Source: Streptomyces galbus (lineage in GTDB: Bacteria > Actinomycetota > Actinomycetes > Streptomycetales > Streptomycetaceae). Taken from it: a stretch of DNA of 64,000 nt. Position numbers and translations under genes: made by a program. The notes below the pieces were generated by a model, which had not been told where the DNA came from, searched no databases, and was given only the letters and a program-made list of their open reading frames with translations. Positions 7,387 through 23,592 of the stretch are shown piece by piece (within the stretch, counting starts at the first letter, position 1; every line of letters starts with the position of its first letter). Location: NCBI RefSeq assembly GCF_005280195.1, contig NZ_SZPR01000034.1:33693-97692 (forward strand), in the 5' to 3' direction.

Positions 7387-9360
7387 TCAGCAGGGGAAGG
7401 TGCCGCTGTACAGGGCGTGGCCGAAGGAGGAGGTGCCGGCGCCGAAGCCGTAGCTGCCGTCGTCGCTCCAGACCGCTTCCCGGGCGCCGTCGACGCAGGT
7501 GGAGACCGGTGCGAGCGCGAAACCCTCCAGGTTGTCGGTGGGCATGACGGCCGGGTTCGTGTAGGTGACGTCCGGGACGATCGCGCCGCCGGCGCCGACC
7601 TTCAGGAAGGTGTGCGTCTCACCGCAGGTGTTGTCGCAGGTGGCGACGAGGCGCTGGGTGCCGGCGTCGAACAGCACGTCCATCACCGAGCCCTCGCCGG
7701 TGGCGACCGTGCCGAGCGTCGTGTACGTGCCGTCGGAATTGAGGGCGTAGACGTGGAGCGTGCCGTCCCACTCCAGGCCGGCGAAGAACAGGCCCGAGCC
7801 GTGCAGCGGGTAGCGGGCCGGGTCGTAGGCGGAACCGGTAAGGGGGTCGGCCCAGCCGTTCGCGGTCAGCCAGCCGTCCGGCACGTAGCCCACGCCCTCG
7901 AAGCCGAGGTTGGCGTCGTCCTTGCTGCCCGTGTCGAGCTGCGGGAACTGGGCGGTCATGTCCCACTGGCGCAGGGGCGTGAGCGTCCCTCCGGTGGCCG
8001 CCGGGTCGAACTCCATGATCGTGTCCTTGGGCACGGTGTTGCTGGTGTTGTCGCGCTCGGAGGTGACGTAGAGGTGGCCGTTGCCGCCCACGGTCAGGCC
8101 CTCGGAGTCGGGCCGGCCGGTGCCGCCGGCGAAGCGGATCTGCTTGCCGGACGCGCTCCACGTGGCGTCCGGGACCCACGCGCCGTTGCTCTTGACCAGC
8201 TTGTACAGCCAGTTCTTGTTCTTCACGGCCCACAGCACCGACGGGTTCGCCGGGTCGAACGCGAGGCCGCTGAGGTCGCGGCCCTCGGGGCCGGTGGAGG
8301 TGGTGAACGCGCAGACGGTGTCCGCGATCCTGACGTCGGGACCGCCGGGCCAGGCCAGGGTGCCCGCGGGGGCGGAGCCCGTTCCCGAGGGTGCCTCCGG
8401 GGCGCAGCCGCTGGTGAGCGCGCCGCCACCGCCCAGCAGCCGGCCGGTCTGGCCCCCTGCGCCGCCCCCGCCGCTGCCCGAGCAGGAGTTGGAGCCGCCG
8501 AGTGTGGCGGTCGTCGCCGTGCGGAACCACCCGGTGCCGTCGGCGCACCGCTCGTCCGACGGCTTGGCGCCGCCGGTCGCCCAGGTCACCGAGTCGACGC
8601 TGGTCCCGTTGCCGTCGAGGAGGAAGAGCGAGTCGTCGTCGCCCAGGCCCGGAGCGGAGGTGAAGGTGACGTGTCCGCCCGCGGGGATGCTGGTCGCGCT
8701 CGGCGCGGAGGACGAGAGCGGCACCGGGGTGTGGCCGGTGTCGCCGTCGACGTACTTCCACGACCCGAGAGCGACCGCGCTCGTGCCGCCGTTGTACAGC
8801 TCCACGGTGTCGGCGCCGTCCGAGGTGACCTCGTTGATCCGCACCCGGCTCGACGCCGGGGGCGACGACGGGCAGCCGGGGGCGTCGGGGGCGCCGAAGG
8901 TGGTCGCCGCGGTGGTGGTCACCCACGCCCCGGTGCCGTCCCCGCCGCACCGCGCCATGGCCGGCTTCGCCGCGTCGGTGGCCCACTCGACGCGGTCGAC
9001 CACCGTCCCGTCGGAGGTGTAGAGCACCAGTTTGTCCGAGTCGCCCAGCCCCTTGGGCGAGTCGAACGTGACGAAGCCGCCCGCCGGGACGGTGGGCGCG
9101 GACGGGGTGAAGCCCTGCGGTGCGAAGCTGTCGTCGGACGCCTTCCAGCCGCTGAGGCTCACCGCGGTGGAGCCGGCGTTGTAGAGCTCCACCGTGTCGT
9201 TGCCGGACGAGGTGACCTCGTTGATCCGGACGTTCTGGTAGCCGGCGGGGGCCGCTGCGGCCGCGGGCTGGGCCGCGGCCGTTCCGGTGAGCAGTGCGGA
9301 GAGCGTCAGGGCCGCGGCGCACGCGGTCGCGACACCGGCGCGCGGAGATGAGGTAGGCAC
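7387..9360 (-). CDS. Secreted protein with two lamin-tail domains and a C-terminal propeller-like domain
   Basis: The GTG at 9360 opens a signal peptide with an AAA-type cleavage region, predicting export. Two lamin-tail domains follow (about residues 35-145 and 150-260). Both carry the VRINEVTS start and the DTVELYNAG/DTVELYNGG strand. After a Gly-rich linker, residues from about 330 hold repeated blades such as GLAFDPANPSVLWAVKNKNW, EGLTVGGNGHLYVTSE and NLEGFALAP, resembling SdiA-regulated or phytase-like propellers. The full product is 657 residues. No catalytic motif is recognised. A role in cell-surface binding or nuclease-associated matrix is only a guess. Confidence 0.85.
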   Translation of the reverse strand: MPTSSPRAGVATACAAALTLSALLTGTAAAQPAAAAAPAGYQNVRINEVTSSGNDTVELYNAGSTAVSLSGWKASDDSFAPQGFTPSAPTVPAGGFVTFDSPKGLGDSDKLVLYTSDGTVVDRVEWATDAAKPAMARCGGDGTGAWVTTTAATTFGAPDAPGCPSSPPASSRVRINEVTSDGADTVELYNGGTSAVALGSWKYVDGDTGHTPVPLSSSAPSATSIPAGGHVTFTSAPGLGDDDSLFLLDGNGTSVDSVTWATGGAKPSDERCADGTGWFRTATTATLGGSNSCSGSGGGGAGGQTGRLLGGGGALTSGCAPEAPSGTGSAPAGTLAWPGGPDVRIADTVCAFTTSTGPEGRDLSGLAFDPANPSVLWAVKNKNWLYKLVKSNGAWVPDATWSASGKQIRFAGGTGRPDSEGLTVGGNGHLYVTSERDNTSNTVPKDTIMEFDPAATGGTLTPLRQWDMTAQFPQLDTGSKDDANLGFEGVGYVPDGWLTANGWADPLTGSAYDPARYPLHGSGLFFAGLEWDGTLHVYALNSDGTYTTLGTVATGEGSVMDVLFDAGTQRLVATCDNTCGETHTFLKVGAGGAIVPDVTYTNPAVMPTDNLEGFALAPVSTCVDGAREAVWSDDGSYGFGAGTSSFGHALYSGTFPC

Positions 9361-9572
9361 GACGCCGAACTCTGATGACACGATCTGGAAACCGTGTGAA
9401 CGCCGCCTGAACGGGCCCCGTTGGGCGCCGGAACGCCCGACGCGGGACGGGTCACGCCGTGTACAGGCGGGAGGGGGACCTCCCGGACGATCCGGCCGCG
9501 GTCCGGGCCGGCCCGTATGCCGAGCCCGCATTCACCCTCGAGCACCTCAGGCCCTGACGCGCACCGCGTCCC

Positions 9573-10871
9573 TCAACGCGCCGCGCGCGGTGCGCCGTCG
9601 GCGGCGTTCGCCCTGTGCGGGAGGCGCAGGTCCGCCAGGGTCTGCGCCAGGGCCTGCCAGACGTGGGCGGCCAGGTCCAGGTTGCGGGACTCCGCGGCCT
9701 GACGGCCCAGCCCCTGCAGGACGGCGATGCCCTCCTCGACCCGTCCGGACAGAATCGTGAGCCGGCCGTCGAGGACCGACAGCCGCACCCGGTCCCGGTA
9801 CGGCAGCCGCAGGTCGTCCTCGGCCAGCAGCGCGGCGCTGATCGCGCGGGCCTCGTCCGGCCGGTCCCGGTGGAAGGCCAAGTGGGCCTGCAAGGCGCGC
9901 AGTTCCTGGGCCTGCACGGAGGTGCCGATCAGCTCCACCACGGACGCGGCCTCGGCCAGCCAGCACTCGGCGGCGCTCACCTCGGGCGGTGTCATCTCGA
10001 GGGCGGCCGCGGCGGCGGCGAGCCGCAACCGGGTCCACAGGGGCAGGTCGTCCGTGCTCCTGAGGAGCCGGAGGGCCGTGTCGAGTCTGGCCCGGGCCGC
10101 GGCGTGGTCGCCCTGGCGGCTGCACACCGTGGCGGCGGTCCACCAGCCCTCCGCCGCCTGCGCCGGCGCGGCCGCGGGCAGCAACTCCCGTTCGAGGTCG
10201 CCGGCGTGCCGTGCGGCCGCGTCGAGCCGGCCCAGCTCGGCCTCGATGTCGACCAGTGCCGTCAGGGCGGCCAGGGTGTCGGACACGGACAGGTCCTCCG
10301 AGCGCGCGAGCCGGAACGCCTCCGCGGCCGCCGGTTCTGCCGTGTGCATGTCACCCAGGGCCCGGGTGCAGCGGGCGTACGCCACCAGTGAGCGCACCCG
10401 CAGTTCGGGCACCTCCAGCGTCCCGCTCAGCTCCACGAGCCGGTCCAGGCGCTCGCGCTCCTCCGCGTAGTCGCCGGCGCACCCGGCGGCGCGGCTCAGC
10501 AGCCACAGGGCCTGCCAGCGGGCGGCGGGATCGTCCCCCGCGTCCTCGTCGACCACCCGGCCGAGGGCGCCGACGTCGCACGTGCCGCACGGCGCCGACA
10601 ACGCGACCGCCACTTCGTACGCCAGGGGCCGCTGCGGCGGCGGTTCGGTCAGCACGGAGGCGTCGACCCCCAGCCGTTCGGCGAGGTACGCCGTCGCCCG
10701 CTCCGTGGGCCGGCGGTCCCCCGACTCGAGGCGCGACAGGTACCCGGTCGACATGCCCTCGCCGACCAGTCCTGCCTGGCTCAGCCCCCGCTCCAGCCGG
10801 AGCCGCTTGAGCCGGCGGCCGAAGTGCGGTTGCTCGAGCATCTCCCCACCTTCGCTCCCATGACGCGCCAT
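9573..10871 (-). CDS. XRE-family regulator with TPR-like sensor region
   Basis: The 432-residue product carries an N-terminal HTH (FGRRLKRLRLERGLSQAGLV, then GYLSRLESGDRRPT). About 330 residues of helical TPR-like repeats follow, rich in Ala and Arg, with a CGTC motif near residue 95. This layout is common in Streptomyces pathway and developmental regulators whose repeat region binds peptides or partner proteins. Two starts are possible, ATG 10871 after GGAGGT and ATG 10841 just after GGGGAG. Both keep the HTH. The gene lies next to the antimycin-type cluster but is transcribed away from it. Confidence 0.82.
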   Translation of the reverse strand: MARHGSEGGEMLEQPHFGRRLKRLRLERGLSQAGLVGEGMSTGYLSRLESGDRRPTERATAYLAERLGVDASVLTEPPPQRPLAYEVAVALSAPCGTCDVGALGRVVDEDAGDDPAARWQALWLLSRAAGCAGDYAEERERLDRLVELSGTLEVPELRVRSLVAYARCTRALGDMHTAEPAAAEAFRLARSEDLSVSDTLAALTALVDIEAELGRLDAAARHAGDLERELLPAAAPAQAAEGWWTAATVCSRQGDHAAARARLDTALRLLRSTDDLPLWTRLRLAAAAAALEMTPPEVSAAECWLAEAASVVELIGTSVQAQELRALQAHLAFHRDRPDEARAISAALLAEDDLRLPYRDRVRLSVLDGRLTILSGRVEEGIAVLQGLGRQAAESRNLDLAAHVWQALAQTLADLRLPHRANAADGAPRAAR

Positions 10872-11066
10872 GACCTCCGTTCTGACGACACACCCACGGC
10901 CCGTTCGACCGGAGACCTGAAGTTGTCAACACTTTACGAAGCCCGGGAAAGGGGTCGCAAGGTGAATAGTGATCGTCAAGTCCCCAGTTCACGACGCGTG
11001 TTGCGTTACCGGAGACGACTTCCGGCCCGCTCGAGAGTGGCTCAATCCGCGCTTGATAAAGGCGAG

Positions 11067-11127
11067 TTGACACGTTGCCAAGGTCACCTGGCAAACCCTT
11101 GCCAAGGGGGTTGCCGCACTTTAGCCT
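11067..11127 (+). promoter_or_regulatory. Candidate promoter and TTGCCA dyad upstream of the PAS-LuxR gene
   Basis: TTGCCA at 11075-11080 and TGGCAA at 11089-11094 form an inverted repeat. A third TTGCCA at 11099-11104 lies 17 bases before TAGCCT at 11122-11127, a fair sigma-70-type promoter spacing. A TTGACA is at 11067-11072. The surrounding 626-base gap (10872-11497) contains no gene I can support. Assignment is by eye. Confidence 0.4.
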
Positions 11128-11497
11128 CGAAGGCACCGCCCTGACGCGACTCCCCCATTTCGTCTCATGGAGGTTTCCGTGCCCCACCCTGCCTGCCGGG
11201 GGCCGAGCCCGTTCTGCGAACCGAGCGGCGCACCCCGATGGCCTTGACAACGTTATCCGGCCTACGGCCGAGCCCTGCTCGGTGCATCCGTTCCCCGCGT
11301 ACGGCGGCCCCGGGCCCGCCGTACGCGCCCGCGCTGCCCTGACCCCTGACGGCATGACAGCCGGCGGCCGCCGATCCGGCGGCACGCCCGTGGACCGGAC
11401 CGCCGCCGGCACCCCGGCACCGACACACCAGTCCGGTCCGTACCCCCACCACCCACCACCCACCACCCCCCATGCGCACCAAAAGGACGGTACGTCC

Positions 11498-12235
11498 GTG
11501 GCGACCACGAGTTTCCCCGACGCCTCGCCCCGCAAGCACCACCGGAAGGCCCGGCCGGCTCCCCCCGCGCTCCCCGCCCCCCTCGGCAACACCCCACGTC
11601 CCCCTTCCGCCTCCAGAGCCGTCTGCACGGTCCGCTCCTTTCCCGACAACCTCGTCATCACGGCCGCGGAACCGGAGTTCGCCCGGCCGTTCGGCCTCAG
11701 CAGCGGCGAGATATGCGGTTACGGGCTCCTCGACCTCCTGCACTCGGCCGTGCCCGACCGCCTCCGGGAGCAATTCGTCGCCCTCGCCTCGGGCCGTCAG
11801 CCCCGGTTCACCGAGCGGGTCACCGGAAAGGACAGCGCCGGGGCCCTCTTCCACGCGGACATGACCGCCATCGCCGTGCGAGGGCTCGCGGGCGGGACCT
11901 CCGGCGCCGTCGTCCTCCTGCACCTCCCGGCACCCGCAGCGGCCGTCCCCGCGGCGACGCCACCGGTCACCCGGTCGGCGGTCGCGCACGCCGGACCGCT
12001 CCTGAGCGCCCTCGACGCGCAGGTGCTGGAGGGCGTGGCGCGCGGCGAGTCGACGGTGCAGCTCGCCTCGCGCCTCTACCTCAGCCGCCAGGGCATCGAG
12101 TACCGCATCGGTCAGATGCTGCGCCGGTTCGACACCCCCAACCGGCCCGCGCTGGTCTCCCGCGCGCACGCGCTGGGCATGTTCGCCGCCGGTCAGTGGC
12201 CGCCGCGCGTCCTGCCGGAGCACGTCAAGCCGTAG
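11498..12235 (+). CDS. PAS-LuxR family transcriptional activator (PimM/FscRI-like)
   Basis: The GTG at 11498 follows AAGGACGG. The 245-residue product has a PAS-like domain (ITAAEPEFARPFGLSSGEI, then LLDLLHSAVPDRLREQFVAL) and a C-terminal LuxR-type HTH (LDAQVLEGVARGESTVQLAS, then LYLSRQGIEYRIGQMLRRF, NRPALVSRAHALGMF). This is the arrangement of PimM and FscRI. FscRI is known to activate antBA and antCDE in Streptomyces albus. Here such a gene lies beside antA, converging on it across a strong terminator. Two sites resembling the PimM operator lie between antB and antC, so it is the likely local activator of the cluster. Confidence 0.88.
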   Translation: MATTSFPDASPRKHHRKARPAPPALPAPLGNTPRPPSASRAVCTVRSFPDNLVITAAEPEFARPFGLSSGEICGYGLLDLLHSAVPDRLREQFVALASGRQPRFTERVTGKDSAGALFHADMTAIAVRGLAGGTSGAVVLLHLPAPAAAVPAATPPVTRSAVAHAGPLLSALDAQVLEGVARGESTVQLASRLYLSRQGIEYRIGQMLRRFDTPNRPALVSRAHALGMFAAGQWPPRVLPEHVKP

Positions 12236-12268
12236 CGGCGGGCGACCGCAGCAGGCGGTGTCCGTCGA

Positions 12269-12302
12269 GGGCCGTGACCGTCGGGGACGACGGTCACGGC
12301 CC
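12269..12302. terminator. Strong bidirectional terminator
   Basis: A perfect 14-bp stem: GGGCCGTGACCGTC at 12269-12282 and its complement at 12289-12302, with a 6-base loop. It separates the convergent PAS-LuxR and antA genes. Confidence 0.85.
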
Positions 12303-12344
12303 CAAGGGGTGTCTCGTCGTACGCCCGCAGCACGGCCGTCTGCC

Positions 12345-12863
12345 TCAGGCGGCCGACGGCTGCCACGCCTCCTGGAAGCGGCGGCGGGCGCGGAAGAGGC
12401 GGGAGCGGACGGTGCCCACGGGCAGTGCGAGCACCTCCGCCATCTCCTCCTCGTTGAGGCCGTAGGCGCGCAGGGTCAGCACCTGCCGGTGCGGCCGCGA
12501 GAGACGGTCGAGCACGTCGGTGATGTGCACGGCGTCCAGGGGGTTGGCCTGGTGCTGCGACTCGACCTCGGAGCAGGTCTGTTCCTCGCCGAAGCGCCGG
12601 GCGGTGCGCACGGCCTCGCGGACCGTCACCGCGCGCACCCACCCGTAGAAGGCGACCGGTTCGCGCAGGGTGCCCAGCCCGCGGTAGATGGCGAGCAGGG
12701 CCTCCTGGGTGGCGTCGGCGGCGTCGTCGCGGGTGATGGAGCGGCAGATGCGGCTGACGTAGGGCGTGATGTGGTTCAGCAGGTGGTTCATCGCCTGCTC
12801 GTCGCCCGCCTGGGCGCGCGGCACCAGTGTGAGCGGCGACGGGAGTTCGGTGACGGTGGACAT
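12345..12863 (-). CDS. antA: ECF RNA polymerase sigma factor AntA
   Basis: A 172-residue ECF sigma factor. Region 2 (ITPYVSRICRSITRDDAADA, TQEALLAIYRGLGTL) is followed by region 4 (RPHRQVLTLRAYGLNEEEMA, then LPVGTVRSRLFRARRRFQEA). There is no anti-sigma gene nearby, as expected for an orphan factor. In S. albus, AntA directs transcription of the starter-unit operons antGF and antHIJKLMNO. The last two residues are Ala-Ala, the end reported to make AntA a ClpXP substrate. The gene follows antB by 16 bases, so antBA is one operon. The name rests on context plus family. Confidence 0.93.
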   Translation of the reverse strand: MSTVTELPSPLTLVPRAQAGDEQAMNHLLNHITPYVSRICRSITRDDAADATQEALLAIYRGLGTLREPVAFYGWVRAVTVREAVRTARRFGEEQTCSEVESQHQANPLDAVHITDVLDRLSRPHRQVLTLRAYGLNEEEMAEVLALPVGTVRSRLFRARRRFQEAWQPSAA

Positions 12864-12879
12864 GTCGGAGCAGCACTCC

Positions 12880-14205
12880 TTACGGCAACCGGGAGGCGTG
12901 GGCGGGGGCGGCCTGGGACGCGAAGGCGAGGAGGCCGTCGAGCACCTCGTCGCGGAAGGCCCGCATGAAGGACGGGGTGAAGCAGGCGGTGTAGTGCGGG
13001 AACTCGATGGACAGGCGGCCCTCGAAGGAGACCACGCACGCCATGACGGGGCTGCGCCCGGCCTGCGGGAAGTAGTTCTCGCGGCCCGGTACCAGGCGGA
13101 CGTCGACGGCGCTCAGGCCGTCGGGCAGGCGGGGCCCGGGCACGACGCCCATGTTGGTGACGATCACCGTGGCGAGCTGGAGGGCGGGGTTGCGGGGGAT
13201 CTCCGGGGTGATGCGCATCTCGTGGAAGTGGCCGCCCCCGGCGATGAAGTCGGTGAGCCGTGCGTGGACGGTGCGCGCCAGGCCCAGCGGGTCGGGCGTC
13301 CCGGACACCTCCAGGGTCTGCAGGTGCGTGGTGACCGCCGGCACCAGCACGGCCGGCTCCAGCGGCGGCGACAGCCGGGAGCGCAGGTCGACGGGTGACA
13401 GACAGCCCAGGGTGCGCGGGCCGTCGCCCCCGAGCCGCCGGCGGGCGGTGGTGAGCAGGGCGGCGGCGACGAGTGCGTGCACGGACACGCCCGCCTGCCG
13501 GGCCCGCTCGCGCAGGCGCGCGGTCCGGTCGGCGTCCAGGGTCAGCCGGCGCACCTCGATGTGTCCCTCGCCGGTGCCCTCCCCCGGCGCGCCGGCCGGC
13601 GTCACGTCGTAGCGGACCAGGTCGACCGGGTTCTCCTTGGCGTGCGCGGTGCGCGCGTCCAGGTAGGCGGCGGTGTCGGCCTCGTCGGCGGGCGGCAGCA
13701 GCGCGCTCACGGGTTGCGGCCAGTCCGGGGTGTCCGGCAGGTCCGCACCGGGGTCCCCGGGACGCGGGCGTTCGCCGGTGACGAGGGCGCGGTAGTGGTC
13801 CCACAGGGTGTTGTGGAGGGCGATGCTGCTGTGGCCGTCGGTCACGGTGTGGTCCACCAGCAGGACGAACAGGTGCTCCTCGCCGTCCGGTGCGCTGACC
13901 AGGACCGCGTGCGACAGCGGCCCGCCGACCCGCAGGGGCCGGTTCAGCTCCGTGGCGTACGCCTCGTCCAGGTCTCCGGTGCGCGTCTGCAGCCGGGGCC
14001 GCTCGGACTCGTCCAGCAGCGCCAGGGCGGGGCCGGCGCCGTCCGTGACGATGCGGGAGCGCAGGGTCGGGTGGGCCTGCGTCACGGCGTGGAACGCGGC
14101 GGCCAGCGCCTCGACGTCGACGTGGCCGCGCAGGGTGCAGGACAGCACGGCCCTGCTGCGCTGGCCCACGTAGAGCGTCTCGACCGGACACAGCGGACGG
14201 TGCAT
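12880..14205 (-). CDS. antB: AntB, condensation-fold acyltransferase that esterifies the dilactone hydroxyl
   Basis: A 441-residue protein of the condensation/PapA5-like acyltransferase superfamily. The catalytic HxxxDG motif is HTVTDG (His119, Asp123). The C-terminal half keeps the LGCLSPVDLRSRLSPPLEP and VTNMGVVPGPRL segments of wax-ester/PapA-type enzymes. In antimycin assembly AntB adds the acyl side chain to the C-8 hydroxyl after ring formation. The start ATG 14205 has AAGGG upstream. It is divergent from antC across a 639-base regulatory region and is co-transcribed with antA. Confidence 0.9.
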   Translation of the reverse strand: MHRPLCPVETLYVGQRSRAVLSCTLRGHVDVEALAAAFHAVTQAHPTLRSRIVTDGAGPALALLDESERPRLQTRTGDLDEAYATELNRPLRVGGPLSHAVLVSAPDGEEHLFVLLVDHTVTDGHSSIALHNTLWDHYRALVTGERPRPGDPGADLPDTPDWPQPVSALLPPADEADTAAYLDARTAHAKENPVDLVRYDVTPAGAPGEGTGEGHIEVRRLTLDADRTARLRERARQAGVSVHALVAAALLTTARRRLGGDGPRTLGCLSPVDLRSRLSPPLEPAVLVPAVTTHLQTLEVSGTPDPLGLARTVHARLTDFIAGGGHFHEMRITPEIPRNPALQLATVIVTNMGVVPGPRLPDGLSAVDVRLVPGRENYFPQAGRSPVMACVVSFEGRLSIEFPHYTACFTPSFMRAFRDEVLDGLLAFASQAAPAHASRLP

Positions 14206-14514
14206 GACAGCAGCCCTTCTCGATGTTCGACGGGGTGGCCCTGGGCGCGGCCGGCCTGTCGCCGGCAGCGCGGTCCGGGGGTGTCCCGTCGATCGGGCCG
14301 GATCAGGGAGCGGCGCCCGGTGCCGTGCATCGCAAGGCGGTGGAGGGCGGCGATGCGGAGCATCGGCAACCGACGACGACGCGGCAAGGCGCGTGCCGGA
14401 CGCCGCGAGCCCGGCCTGATCGACGAGACACCCCCGAGGGCGTCGGGATTCGCGTCCGAGAGTGCACCGCGCGCCGCCGCGGATTCCAGCCGGGAGGCCG
14501 CCGGAACGCCGAGT

Positions 14515-14530
14515 CGCGTGATTTCCCTAG
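14515..14530. promoter_or_regulatory. PimM/FscRI-like operator, site 1
   Basis: CGCGTGATTTCCCTAG matches 14 of 16 positions of the PAS-LuxR consensus CTVGGGAWWTCCCBAG as I remember it. It lies in the antB-antC intergenic region (14206-14844), which otherwise contains no gene I can support. Confidence 0.55.
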
Positions 14531-14569
14531 AAGTTCGTGCCGTATGCACACTCCCCCGTCCGGCGTTCT

Positions 14570-14585
14570 TTGGGGAATTCCCTGA
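14570..14585. promoter_or_regulatory. PimM/FscRI-like operator, site 2
   Basis: TTGGGGAATTCCCTGA is a near-palindrome around GGGAATTCCC. It matches 13 of 16 positions of the same consensus and lies 55 bases from site 1. Two sites between divergent operons could serve antBA and antCD separately. Confidence 0.55.
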
Positions 14586-14844
14586 ATTGCCGCGCGGGGG
14601 CCGGTGCCGCCTTGACCGGCCGGAGCGCGAAGACGCACCGTGATGTGCCGTAGAACCGGGGCCGGGACGACGGGTGTTCACCGGGTTCCCGGCGTGCGAC
14701 CTCCCTTTCCGCTTCGTGGACCGGTCCGGCGCGCAGTCACACGCGAGGGCGGCACGGGGCGGTGGCCGCACCGCTGCTGTCCGGTCCGATCCGGTCGTGC
14801 CGTCGCCGGCCGGGACATTTCGGTTGCCACGTGAGGGTTGTGCT

Positions 14845-23584
<8,740 letters not shown>

Positions 23585-23592
<8 letters not shown>

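Noticed and set aside
6520..9351. A 943-codon rightward frame over the response regulator and lamin-tail genes
   Set aside because: It is an antisense/out-of-frame shadow. The opposite strand encodes a signal peptide and two lamin-tail domains.
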